DNA from: Haematococcus lacustris
Taxonomy: Eukaryota; Chlorophyta; Chlorophyceae; Chlamydomonadales; Haematococcaceae
DNA: 64,000 nt
Direction: 5' to 3'
Assembly (NCBI GenBank): GCA_030144725.1
Contig: JASKMD010000029.1
Coordinates: 10,365,433-10,429,432, forward strand
Position numbers and translations under genes: made by a program. The notes under the pieces were generated by a model, which was not told where the DNA came from, did not search any database, and saw only the letters and a program-made list of their open reading frames with translations. Below, in pieces: positions 45,801-56,006 of the stretch (positions within the stretch are counted from its first letter, which is position 1; the number at the start of each line of letters is the position of its first letter).

Positions 45801-47958
45801 CCGTCAGCTGTGCCTCACACATGCTGCTGCACCCCTTGCACCACCTTGAAGCTGAAGGATGACAGACACATCCCCCTTCCCTCCCTCCACCCCCACACCA
45901 GCCCTCACCCGCCCCCCTCTCCCCTCCCCCTCTCCCCTCCCCATCCCCCTCTCCCCGCCCCCTCCCCCTGCCACCTCGCCATGGGCCTCCCTTGCCTCTC
46001 CCCTTCACCCTTGACGCACCCCCTGGGCCTGCAGGTCGCCCCCCACCTCCTATGGCCCCCGCATCAACCTCACCTTCCGCAACGTCATCGCCCCAGGGGC
46101 ACGGGGCACCTTCCCCCCCGAGCAGGGCCCAGTGCCCCGCCTGCCCCTGCAGCCTGCCCCCCCCCCTGGGCCCTTGCAGCAGCACCTGGGTCAGGCCAAG
46201 GATCAGGTGCTGGCGGGGATGGCAGCGCGGGTGGCTCAGCTGCAGGCCTGCTTGGCGGAGGCCAGGCCGGAGGGGGAGGCTGGCCAGCGTGTGGGGGGTG
46301 AGGGAGGGGGAGGGGGGCCCCAACAGGTGCAGGTGGGGGGCCAGGCAGCGGGTGGGGCAGGGGCTGAGGGCGCTCAGGGCAGCAAGCAGCAGGGAAGGGC
46401 CAAGCTGAAGGAGCAGCAGCGGGAGCAGCAGGAGGAGGAGCAGGAGCAGCGGGGGCGGAAGCAGGAGGAGCAGCAGCAGCAGCAGGAGCAGGCAGTGCGA
46501 GTGCGGCCCCACCGCAGCCTGCGCACTGACCTGGCCAGGTCCATGATCCTGGCCGCCCTCAATGGCCCGCGACCTCCAGCTGCCTCCAGCAGGCCTGCGG
46601 CCAGGGTAGTGCTGGGTGGGCCTGGGCTGCAGCAGGGGGAAGGGGTGAAGGAGGGGGAGGGGGTGAAGGAGGGGGAGGAGGAGGGTGGGGAGGAGGAGGG
46701 TGGCGAGGAAGGGAAGGGAGCAGAAGGCGAGGTCATGGTGGGGGTGTTGGTGGAAAAGGGCCAAGGGCGGGGAGGCAAGGGGAGCGGGGAGAGCGGGGGG
46801 CATGGGAGGGGCCCAGGGCTGGGTGGTGATGAGGCAAGGCAGCCAGTGGGAGGGGCAGGGGGGAGGGGCACTAGCCTGTCAGACCCTGAACTGGGGGTGG
46901 CTGCAGCAGGGGTTTGGGGTGGGGTGAGCGGGGCAGTGGAGGAGGGGGTGGAGGAGGGGGCGGGCATGCAGCTGTGTGAGCAGCATGCTCAAGAAGGCAA
47001 AGCTGCACGCAGTCACGTGCAGCAGCCGCAGCAGAAGGAGCAGCAGCAGCAGCAGCAGCTGGGAGGAGGAGGGGGTCAGGAGCAGGCCAGCAAGGAGGAG
47101 AGGGCTCAGGGTGGGCAGCCAAAGCAGGTCCTGAAGGCAGCGGCAATGTCGACCCCAGCCGCTGGCCGGCTGCCAGGTGCTGCCGCCCGCCTGCTGCTGC
47201 CTAGGTCAGTGCAGCGCCTGCTGTCTCAGGGGGGTGTGCCGGCAGCACGGGCCAGCGCTCCCCCCACCTCCCCCCCTGCAGCCCCTGCTTCTTCACCACA
47301 GCCGTCTATTCCTGCACCCCCAGCCACAGCCAGTGCCGACCCAGCTGCTAGTGTGCACTCTGCGAGACCTGCTGCCCCTGTAGATCCTGCCGGTCTAGCT
47401 GATCCCGCTATGCCCGCTGATGCCAGCTGCCCTCCACGCAGCCTGGTACCCAGCAGTGTGTCGGGGCAGCAGTGCAGGGATGAAGAGGACAGGCCCGAGA
47501 GCAACAGCCTGGGGTCCTCACCCCCCCAGCCTGCAGCAGCCGTGTCCTTGCAGCCCGCACCCACCCTAGCAGTTGCTGCAGTGGCCAGGGCTGAGTCAGG
47601 GGAGGAGGAGGTGGGTGTGGAGGGAGGGGCTGCAGGGGCTAGGGCGGAGTCCACAGCCCCCCAGTCTGCAGCAGCGCCAAGTGGCAGTGCTGTAGCAGGT
47701 CATACACGCCGTAGCAGCAGCGCCGTAGCAGCAGCGTCTGGAGGACAAGCTGAGACCTGCAGGAGTGAGGCGGCCCAGGCAGCAGTGCTGGACGGAGGGG
47801 ACACAGCGGCTGGCCCTGCAGGCGAGGGGGCAGCTGATGAGACAGCTGGTAGCAGCACAGCTGGTAGGGGTGGGCTCGAGGTGGCGGCTGTGCTTGGTCC
47901 GCCCACGCCTTTGGCTGGGGACACAGTTTGTGCAGCTAGAGCTGTCTGCCCAGTACCT

Positions 47959-48006
<48 letters not shown>

Positions 48007-49722
48007 GCAACAGAAGCAGCGGGAGAAGCAGCAGCAGCCCCTGCCCCTGCCCCTGCCGACCATCTGCCCCTCCCAGCCCCAGTGCCCAGCACCCCTGACT
48101 GGATGGAGAGTGGCTCAGCACCGGCGCTGCTGACTCAGCCGTCACCCCTTAACCCTGACCCTGGCTCTCCCGCTCTGACCGCCCCATCTCTCGGCGCCGT
48201 GATGCAAGCAGTACCCCCCTCAGCCCACATATGTGCTGATGCTGCACCAGCTGAACATCACCCTGGGCCAGCAGTGCTCGCAGTCCCTACAGCAGAGAAG
48301 GAGCTTGCAGTTCCTACAGAACCACTGCCACCAGCCCCTGCAGCAGCACCCGTGGCATCAGCCCTTGCAACAGCACCAACACCAGCCCCTGCAGCAGCAG
48401 CAGCAGCAGCGGCGCCGGCTCGGCGGCGGACAGGCGTAGCAGGGGGGCTGCTGGGCAGAGCTATGGCCCAGCTGCCCGGTGCGGCTGCCTCCCCCAGGGC
48501 CTCCGTGTTCAGCCGCCTCACACGCTCCACACAGCCAGCACAGCCAGCACCCTCAGTGCCAGCCCCTCTGCCCACAGTGCCTGCCCTGCCAGCACCAGCC
48601 CAGGTAGCACAGCCAGCGGCGGCAGCGAGCACAGTTCAGACAGCAGGTGCTGCGCAGGCAGCAGCGCCAGCACACACAACAGCAACAGATGCAGCATTCA
48701 GGGCGCATCCGGGTGGCAGCGTACAGGGCAAGGGGCTCCTGGCTGACGGCTCACAGAGCACAGCTTCAGGCGAGCGCGGCAGTGTGTTTAGCCGCCTCCA
48801 CCGGCCCGCCACCAGCCCGCGGCCCGAGGCGGCCGCAGCACCCGACCCGCCCGACCCGCCCAGGGCACACGGGCGGTGTGACGACAGTCGACAGCAGCAT
48901 TCGGCATGTACGGGTAGGATGGAGGCGCGGGCAGCGCGTCATCCGGATGACTTGCCGCAACTTAGTCGTGAGCGGGCAAAGCCAGGAGATGCCGATGCGT
49001 CGCATCAGCAGCCACAGCGGCAGCAGCAGGAGGAGCAGTCTACGCAGGGACACCCGTCCTTAGCATGGAGGCAGGCTCTCGTAGCCAAACCGGCCCCGCA
49101 ACTCCTCCGCATCACACGCCCGTCACACTCGCGACATGTTGCGGACGTTTCTCCCGCTCAACCGAATGCTCCTTTGAATGCAATGAGTGCTCAACAGGCG
49201 TCGTCGTCGACGGAAGAACAGGCAGACGCGCAGCCCACCGTGACAAGCATGGGCAGCGCAACGTTTCCCACCAGCTCCTCTTCCTTTGTCTCGGCTCCTG
49301 CTCCCTGCACCAGCGACCCCCTGTCCTGTGATGCCACTGGTGCGGGAGGCACAGCCGCCAAGCCCCGCTGCGCCCTCACATCCGCTGCTTGGCAGAGGCA
49401 GGCAATAAAGTTGGCAGCAGGGCAAGGGGTGGGGCGGAGGCCTCAGGTTGGCAACAGCAATCACATGGACAGCCTTGAACATGGGGCACAGGCTAACATG
49501 TGCAAACCAGGTTCTGCGGAGGCAGCCAGGATGAGCCAGGGGACATTCAGCACTGATGGTGAGTGTGCCAGCCATCAGACACTGCACCGCCTAAGCAACG
49601 CAGGGGAGGCTGCTCCAGCTGGATTGGAGCCAGACGGGTCTGCTTCCCTCACACCTCTCAGGGTGGACGAGTCAGTGGTTTTCAGTGCTCAGCCTGTGGC
49701 CTGTTGGGCGGATGACTCCTGA
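42854..49722 (+). CDS. AlkB-family Fe(II)/2-oxoglutarate dioxygenase (ALKBH2/3-like) with a ~1,200-residue C-terminal tail
   Basis: Seven exons: 42854-42955, 43069-43170, 43771-43879, 44141-44212, 44974-45055, 45274-45444 and 46035-49722. Together they make exactly 1,442 codons with the stop. The N-terminus is very basic (MRKRRREQEPAERK), fitting nuclear import. The core covers residues to about 235: FLKEVDWLQ, VAYYGSDASLAYSYSG, MNHYRDGSDCVGWHADNEKLYG (iron-binding His and Asp), ASLSFGQPREF, WQHSVPR (distal His), RINLTFR (2-oxoglutarate-binding Arg). This is the plant ALKBH2-type pattern, enzymes that oxidatively remove methyl groups from DNA bases. The last exon stays open for 1,229 codons. 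After the core it encodes Gln-, Gly/Glu-, Ala/Pro- and Ser-rich sequence, probably disordered, with SVFSRL twice (near 48502 and 48780). The intron at 43880 uses a GC donor. The start is the ATG whose exon splices in phase and lies just after a transposon. Confidence 0.85.
43190..43345. repeat. Dispersed Fanzor-like-family terminal segment in an AlkB intron
   Basis: GACCACTAGGGATCACTAGG, ACTCAGGATGGTGTT, CCATGCACATGGCACATGGC and the CACCTACACT...CCTGTGACAGGG block match the copies at 33965, 35415 and 60240. No coding part is attached. Confidence 0.6.
45451..45660 (+). repeat. GGCAGGAGGGGGGCAGAGA minisatellite in an AlkB intron
   Basis: A tandem array of 17-20-base purine-rich units that starts six bases after the donor at 45445, degenerating rightward to GGCAGGAAGGGCAGGAGG. 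Confidence 0.85.
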
Positions 49723-50593
49723 CCTTGGCGCCCTATGTTGGGTGGCTACTCACGCCCAGCCCCCTACTCTCTCCCCTCTCCCTTTCTGACCGACCCCCTT
49801 CCCCCCTCCCTGCACGCCCCCCTCACCTTTAGGCCCCACCATGCTGGGGTAGCCTCCTCTTTGTTCACCCCCTTTCCCTTCTTAGACCAGCACCCCCCCA
49901 CCTGCACCTGCACCTTCCCCCCAACGTAAAACCTCACCGTGGGCTGACGCATGCCTTTACTCCCAGCGCATTGGAATGAGTTTACAGCGCCCCCTGGAGA
50001 GGGCAGCTGGGACATCTGCAAGACTCTGTCTGCCTCGGTCAATGCATACCAGCAAGGCTGCAACACGGGTGGCTGCCCAGTGCCGGGAAGCACCCCAAGT
50101 GGGAGGGATACTGAGTTCAGACGAGGCCTCACTGACTGAGCCTCAACGGTAAGCTGGTAGGCTAAACACAGTTGTTCAAATCACGAATTTAGTGATCCTG
50201 GCTGGTAAATCTGTACCTCAAGGATATGCCATTGGTGATGGGTCACGTTCAGGGTGCCAGCGGGTTTTGGCAGAACGTGTTGGTGAATGTGGGACACGGC
50301 AACGGATCACATCAGATGTTTTGCATGTGGAGGTGTATTGAGATGGGTGGTTGATCAGGCTGGTTAGTTCGATTTTGGATTTGCACGTGGGAGTGTCGTT
50401 GGAGTTGTGAATGGTTTTTAGTCTTCTTGTACAATGTTGGCCACAATTATTCTGCTTCTATAGAGACCCTGAAGACGAAGAAGAGATTTGCCACTCGAGT
50501 CCACCGAGCTCGGTAGCATTTGAGCATTAGGTACGTTGAGTTATTTCTTTTGTAGAAGCACTGGCCTGGTTGATGTGGCTTACACCGCTTAAG
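49723..50593. other. AlkB 3' flank, no gene recognised
   Basis: C/T-rich to about 49930, then lower in GC from 50160. A 62-codon frame at 49951 has no recognised motif. The region ends with GGCTTACACCGCTTAAG, the outer edge of a LINE tail and left target copy of the next element. Confidence 0.4.
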
Positions 50594-51388
50594 TAGGGAG
50601 CGCAATCTAGCCTAGATCTAGCCTAGATCTAGGCTAGTCAAATCTAGGCTAGATCTAGGCTAGATTGACTAGACTAGACGGGTTTTTCCAAATGGAATGA
50701 TTTTCACTTCGCCCGCAGGTAGGCTAGAGACGTCTATCTGCCCGCCTGCAAGGCACTATGTAACTATGTGTTGCGAGGTCAGAATGCGAGGACCTTCGCC
50801 AAAACTCAGTTACGATGTTAGCAGGCATGCGCTGGTCTGGGTTCTAGCACGCAGTTATGCGCTCGAAGAGCATGTCACTGGACGTGCCACCAGCTATAGC
50901 GTGCTGGTCAGAGCGGGGCCGCTTGTTGCACTGGTGCTTCCTTGAGTCACTCAAGTTGCCATTTGAGGACCATTTTGCAGTCATTACAGACCGCCTTGAT
51001 TTTGCCCCCAACAACCTCGATGCTGTATTTCTGCGCATACACGCTGCTGGCGTGCGCCTGGCTGATTTCCTCCAACGTCAGAAGTTTCTTGTTGTATCGC
51101 GCGGTGAGCTCGGGAGGCTGAGGCGGGAGAGGGCCCCCAGGCTCCATTTGCGATTCAGGCGCTGCTGGGCATGTCCGGGCATGTCCGGGAAACCAACTTT
51201 AACCGCCAACCCAGCAAGGCCAGCAAATCGATCTGAGCTGCGCCATAACGTCCATACAGGTGCCTGAAGCAGGTGCGCTAGTCAAATGCACATTTCATGC
51301 CCATCTAGACTGACTAGTCTAGTCGAGTCGAGACGTCATCTCGACGAGTCGAGACGAGATGACTAGGCTAGACGAGTTGCGCTCCTTA
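50594..51388 (-). mobile_element. Non-autonomous hAT-type element, copy B (inverted relative to copy A)
   Basis: The ends are TAGGGAGCGCAA and TTGCGCTCCTTA, flanked by a perfect 8-base duplication CGCTTAAG (50586-50593 and 51389-51396). The body is the reverse complement of 40295-41091 with very few differences. One small indel shortens the BED-finger-like frame to 66 residues (50947-51147, minus strand). High identity implies recent movement or conversion. It sits within a LINE tail. Confidence 0.88.
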
Positions 51389-51537
51389 CGCTTAAGCCGT
51401 CAGCCGTTAGGCTGCTAGGCCGCCCTCCCCCTCTAGGGGTTCGGGACTTTCTGTAACGCACTTCAAAGCAAGGTGCACAAACAGAGGTGCACATGGGCTC
51501 AACATGAAGTCATGCAAGTTCTCATTATTGTTCTGTA
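51389..51537 (-). mobile_element. 5'-truncated LINE tail next to the copia element
   Basis: About 150 bases appear identical to 56173-56322, the C-terminal and 3' end of the LINE below. Upstream of hAT copy B, GGCTTACACCGCTTAAG is the rest of this tail's 3' side, as at 27905. The break at 51537 abuts the copia body. Confidence 0.75.
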
Positions 51538-54500
51538 GGGTTAGGGTTGACACCTGGCAGGGCCTTGGTCATGGCATCAGCCACATTAGCCCCAGACGCA
51601 AGATACTTGAACACCAGCTCACCCCGGGCAGCACGCTCACGCACAAAATGATGCAAGACATCAATGTGCTTGGAGCGGGCAGATGCAATAGGATGCTTGA
51701 TGAGCGTGATGGCTGCCTCATTGTCACACATGATGGTGACAGGCTCGACAGCAGAGCCCACAGAAAGATCAGCCAACAGCACCCGCAGCCACAGAGCCTC
51801 CTTGGCAGCTGCAGAGGCTGCCATATACTCTGCCTCTGTGGTGCTCACAGCCACTGTGGGCTGCCGGCGGCTGGACCATGACACTGCGGCACCATGCATT
51901 GTGAACACGAAGCCTGTGGTGCTGCGGCGAGTGTCCAGGTCACCCGCAAAATCAGCATCACAAAACCCCACAAGGCCCTCAGCGCCACCGAAGGCCAGCC
52001 CATGAGACACCGTGCTTGCCACATAGCGCAGCACACCATACAAGGCTTCCCAGTGCTGCTGTGTGGGTGCAGCCATATACTTGGCACACAGGCCCACGGC
52101 ATGAGCGATATCTGGCCGTGTGCAAACAGCCAGATGCATGAGGCTGCCCACAAGCTCTGCGTAGCTGTGCTCCCCCATGCGCAACACCACCTCCCCCTCG
52201 CGAACTAGCTGCTCTGAGGTGCTTAGCGGGGTGGCCTTGGGCCTGGCATCAGCCAAGCCGAAGCGGTCAACCACCGCTGCGGCATACCGCTCCTGGCTCA
52301 ACACCAGCCTGCCCGCTGCCCGATCCCGCACAATCTCCATGCCCAGAAACCGCTCTGCACTGCCCAGCTGGTGGATGTCGAACACAGCTGCCAACCGCTG
52401 CTTCACCCACGCCATGGTCTCAGCATCCCCCTTGCTCACTGCCAGGAGGCAGTCGTCCACGTAGACTGCCAGCAGGACCTTGCTGTTGCCCCGCACCATA
52501 GTGAACAGGCACGAGTCAGCTGCACTGGCTGCAAAGCCTAGCTGCTCCAGCTCAGCCTTGAGGCGGGCATGCCAGGCCCGGGGGGCTTGGCGCAGCCCGT
52601 ACAGAGCACGCTTCAGCCGGCACACCCGAGCCGAGCCGTCCTCGTAGCCAGCTGGCTGCTTCATGTAGATCTCTTCATCCAAATAGCCATTGAGAAAGGC
52701 TGTCTTGACATCAAGGTGTTCCAGGTCCATGTCCCAAGCAGCAGCTGTAGCTAGCAGGGCACGCACGGTAGCATGCTTGCTGACCGGTGCATGCAGCTCG
52801 GTGAAGTCAACCCCCTCCCGCTGCATGAAGCCCTTGACCACGAGGCGTGCCTTGAGACGGGCAATGTGGCCCTGGCTATCCTCCTTGACTGAAAACACCC
52901 AGCGGTTGTCCAGGGGGCGGCACCCTTGGGGCGGGTCCACCAGCTCCCATGTGCAGTGGCCATGCAGGGACTCCATCTCTGCATCAGTAGCAACCGCCCA
53001 CTGCTCAGCCAAGGCACTTGCACGCGCCTCCAGAATGGTGTGCGGAATAGGCACAGCAGCTGCGGGAAGCTCCAACACACAGGCTGCCAGGCTGCCAGCT
53101 GGTGGCAGCCCTTGCAAGCGAAGCGACTGCCGCAGCGGGACCGGGCATGCCGTTGGCTCAGCAGCTGAAGCACTTGCCCCACCCCCACCTGCTGAGGCTG
53201 CGCTGCCAGCTCCGCTGTCACCTCCTGAGCTGTCAGCTCCCACTGCTTCCCCACCCGCAACCCCTGTTGCCGGCTCAGGGCCAGGCTCTGCGACTGGGGT
53301 GTGCACACTCAGCTCCTCGGCTGTGGCCATGACCTCAGCCACCTCTGACAGAGGCAGAGGCTCACCCCTTGCCAGCTCATCAAAGACCACGTCCTTGGTG
53401 ACAATGATTCTGCCACCAGGGACCAGCACCCTGTACGCCTTGCTGCCCATCTCATACCCAACCAAAACCCCCTGCACCGCCTTCCCTTCTAGCTTGGAAC
53501 GCATGTGCTGAGGGACGTGAGCATAGGCTGTCGCACCAAACACCCGGAGCGCTGAAATGTCTGGCTTGACCCCGAAAAAGAGCTCCCACGGCGTTGCACC
53601 CTTGCCCAGCATGGGCGAGAGGTTCCGCAGGTGGTTAGCTGTGCGCACAGCCTCTGTCCACAGCCTTGCTGGCAGGCCAGCTGTGTAGAGCATGCACCTG
53701 ACCTTCTCAATCAGGGTGCGGTTCAGCCGCTCAGCGCTGCCATTCTGCTCAGGGCTGTAGGGCGCTGACCGCTGGTGCTGAATGCCCTTGCTTGCCAGAA
53801 AGGCCCTGACCTCCTGGTTGATGTACTCCGTGCCGTTGTCGCTGCGCAAAGCCTTCAGCCTGCGGCCGCTCTGAGTCTCAAGCCACTGCACTGTGCTGAT
53901 GATGACCCCTGGCACATCTGACTTGGCTTTGACACACTCCACCAAAGACAGCCCGCTGTACTCATCCAGGAAGGTGACCACATAGCTATAGCCACCCACC
54001 GAGGCGACATGGAATGGGCCGCACACATCAGTGTGCACCAGGTCAAGCACCCCCTTCACAGGGGGAGCCAGGGAGGGCAGCGTGTCTGCCACCCTGCGGT
54101 GCATTCTGCCCGCAGCACACCCGGGGCACACACCGCTGCCGGCTGCTTTGCACTGCGCTGCGCTGATGCTTACGCCCGACACCATCCCCTTCCCAATTAG
54201 GTCTGCCATGGCCCCATAGCTCAGGTGACCTAGCCGCTCATGCAGAAGCTGCGGGGTCTCTGCTGTGACAGCATGGGCCGTAGCAGGGGGCTCACACGCC
54301 ACCACAGCCGGCTCTGCTGAGCACCGGATCAGGTATGACCTGCCCACCAGCGCACCCTTGACGCAGAAGCGGGCTGGGTTTGCCCTGTCCTCTATCCTGA
54401 TCCCACCCCCCTCCTGTACTACCCTCCAGCCCGCGAGGTCTGCTACCACGGTGGAGAGGTAATTGGCAGCTGCATCGGGAGCCCACAGGACGCCACGCAG

Positions 54501-56006
54501 TGTGAAACACTGCCCTGACTCACTGACTAGGCGGACATTACCCACCCCATGGGCTACCAGCCTGGCTGTGTTCTTGCCCAAGGCCAGGCTCACCGGCTGT
54601 TCCACAGCTTGAAAATCATGCAGCAGGCTGCGGTCCGGGGTGATGTGGTGGCTAGCGCCGGAATCGGCCAGCCAGAAGCGCTCGCTGCTGAGCAAGCCTG
54701 AGGAGCGGGGCATGGCAGCAACCTGTGCTGCAGCAGCGAGGGATGGGGTGGGCTTGGCTGACACGCAGGGGTATAGGGAGGAGAGCCCAGCTGCATGGCT
54801 CCAGCAGCACTGCACCTCACCCCCTGCCCCACCACCAGCTGCACCATTGTGCACCGCACCACCCTTGCTCCCACTGCTCCCACTGGCCCCACCGCTCCCA
54901 CTGCTCCCACTGGCCCCACCGTTAGGTACAGCCTGCATGGCCATCAGTTTAGCATGAAACAAGCCAGCAGTTGCACTACTAGCTGCCCGACCCTTGTCAG
55001 CCCCACGGTTGCTTGGAACCCCACTGCCCCCACCTGCCCCACCACCAGCTGCCCCACCACCCCCACCGCTGCTGCTACCGCTGCTGCTGCTGCCGCCTGG
55101 CTCCTTGCAGTCACGGGCAATATGCCCACGCTTGCCACACTTGAAGCACTTTACACGGCTCAGGGCAGTAGGACTCGGTGAGGATGGGGAGGGATCAGCA
55201 CCCGGCTTGGCAGCCGAATGCCGACTGCTGCTGCTGGCTGGACTGGCACTAGACCTGCGGGGAGCGTGAATGGCTGCCAGCTGTGCGGGCTGCTGGTTGC
55301 GCACACGCGCCTCTGCATTCTGCAAGCGCCGCTTCACATCAGCCAGGCTAGGGGCGGACGCATCAGCTCCCTGGGTGATGAACTCTCTGGCCATATCATA
55401 GGGAGGCAGGGAGGGAACAGCCTGCAGCAAGGCTCTGACCTGCACAGCCTCACTGACGGTCTCGTCGGCCTCTGCCAACTCCAACACCAAGTCAGAGAGC
55501 CTGCTGCACAGCTGAGAGATGCTTTCCCCTGACCCCAGCTGCAGATGGTTGATCTGGTGCCACAGCTCAGAGCAATGGCTGAACCCCGTGCGCTGCTGGT
55601 CTGCAAGTAAGGCCTTCCATGCTGCAGGTGCTGTCTTTGCTGCTTGCACCATGCTGAGGTAGTGCCCCTTGCAGCAGCACAATAGCCAGGCATAAGCGCG
55701 CTCATTGCGCGCTGGGTCGCTGTCTGTGCCACACATAGCACTCCAGCAGCCAGCCATCATGAGTGCTCCCTGCGCATTCCCCTTCCATTCGACAAACGAT
55801 GTGGACGCATTCAGCACGAGGATTGGCGGCGAAACATATGGCAAAGTTGCCATCGCACTGGACTGCGAGCCGGGAGTTTCTTTGCCTCCCTCAGATTTCG
55901 GCATTAGGCTTGTGGGCCCATAACCTAAAGGCAGCACAGCACTCGTTAGAGGGATGGCCTCGACCGGACAAACGCAGTTACAAACATAGGGCGAGCTTAT
56001 GCTCAC
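51525..56006 (-). CDS. Ty1/copia Gag-Pol polyprotein, intact over 1,493 codons
   Basis: One uninterrupted frame on the minus strand with domains in copia order. A UBN2-type Gag is followed by a CCHC knuckle (CFKCGKRGHIARDC, about residue 285). The aspartic protease has DSGASHH (about 446). The integrase has an HHCC finger ending CPGC (about 587-630) and DDE residues in HTDVCGPF, SDNGTEY and NGSAERLN (about 660-760). The reverse transcriptase starts near NRWVFSVKED (about 1034) and has YVDD (about 1184). RNase H has CDADFAGD, STTEAEYMA and CDNEAAI (about 1350-1460), ending ADAMTKALPG. Integrase before reverse transcriptase defines copia rather than gypsy. The second Met (MATLPYVS, at 55853) is a more natural Gag start, since the first 51 residues lie over a duplicated leader. 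The last three or four codons are donated by the adjoining LINE sequence. An open frame of this length implies recent arrival. Confidence 0.93.
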   Translation of the reverse strand: MSISSPYVCNCVCPVEAIPLTSAVLPLGYGPTSLMPKSEGGKETPGSQSSAMATLPYVSPPILVLNASTSFVEWKGNAQGALMMAGCWSAMCGTDSDPARNERAYAWLLCCCKGHYLSMVQAAKTAPAAWKALLADQQRTGFSHCSELWHQINHLQLGSGESISQLCSRLSDLVLELAEADETVSEAVQVRALLQAVPSLPPYDMAREFITQGADASAPSLADVKRRLQNAEARVRNQQPAQLAAIHAPRRSSASPASSSSRHSAAKPGADPSPSSPSPTALSRVKCFKCGKRGHIARDCKEPGGSSSSGSSSGGGGGAAGGGAGGGSGVPSNRGADKGRAASSATAGLFHAKLMAMQAVPNGGASGSSGSGGASGSSGSKGGAVHNGAAGGGAGGEVQCCWSHAAGLSSLYPCVSAKPTPSLAAAAQVAAMPRSSGLLSSERFWLADSGASHHITPDRSLLHDFQAVEQPVSLALGKNTARLVAHGVGNVRLVSESGQCFTLRGVLWAPDAAANYLSTVVADLAGWRVVQEGGGIRIEDRANPARFCVKGALVGRSYLIRCSAEPAVVACEPPATAHAVTAETPQLLHERLGHLSYGAMADLIGKGMVSGVSISAAQCKAAGSGVCPGCAAGRMHRRVADTLPSLAPPVKGVLDLVHTDVCGPFHVASVGGYSYVVTFLDEYSGLSLVECVKAKSDVPGVIISTVQWLETQSGRRLKALRSDNGTEYINQEVRAFLASKGIQHQRSAPYSPEQNGSAERLNRTLIEKVRCMLYTAGLPARLWTEAVRTANHLRNLSPMLGKGATPWELFFGVKPDISALRVFGATAYAHVPQHMRSKLEGKAVQGVLVGYEMGSKAYRVLVPGGRIIVTKDVVFDELARGEPLPLSEVAEVMATAEELSVHTPVAEPGPEPATGVAGGEAVGADSSGGDSGAGSAASAGGGGASASAAEPTACPVPLRQSLRLQGLPPAGSLAACVLELPAAAVPIPHTILEARASALAEQWAVATDAEMESLHGHCTWELVDPPQGCRPLDNRWVFSVKEDSQGHIARLKARLVVKGFMQREGVDFTELHAPVSKHATVRALLATAAAWDMDLEHLDVKTAFLNGYLDEEIYMKQPAGYEDGSARVCRLKRALYGLRQAPRAWHARLKAELEQLGFAASAADSCLFTMVRGNSKVLLAVYVDDCLLAVSKGDAETMAWVKQRLAAVFDIHQLGSAERFLGMEIVRDRAAGRLVLSQERYAAAVVDRFGLADARPKATPLSTSEQLVREGEVVLRMGEHSYAELVGSLMHLAVCTRPDIAHAVGLCAKYMAAPTQQHWEALYGVLRYVASTVSHGLAFGGAEGLVGFCDADFAGDLDTRRSTTGFVFTMHGAAVSWSSRRQPTVAVSTTEAEYMAASAAAKEALWLRVLLADLSVGSAVEPVTIMCDNEAAITLIKHPIASARSKHIDVLHHFVRERAARGELVFKYLASGANVADAMTKALPGVNPNPTEQ

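Noticed and set aside
46374..48145. Minus-strand Pro/Ser- and Cys-rich frames within the AlkB tail exon
   Set aside because: Shadows of Gly/Glu- and Gln-rich coding sequence on the plus strand. They carry no family motif.
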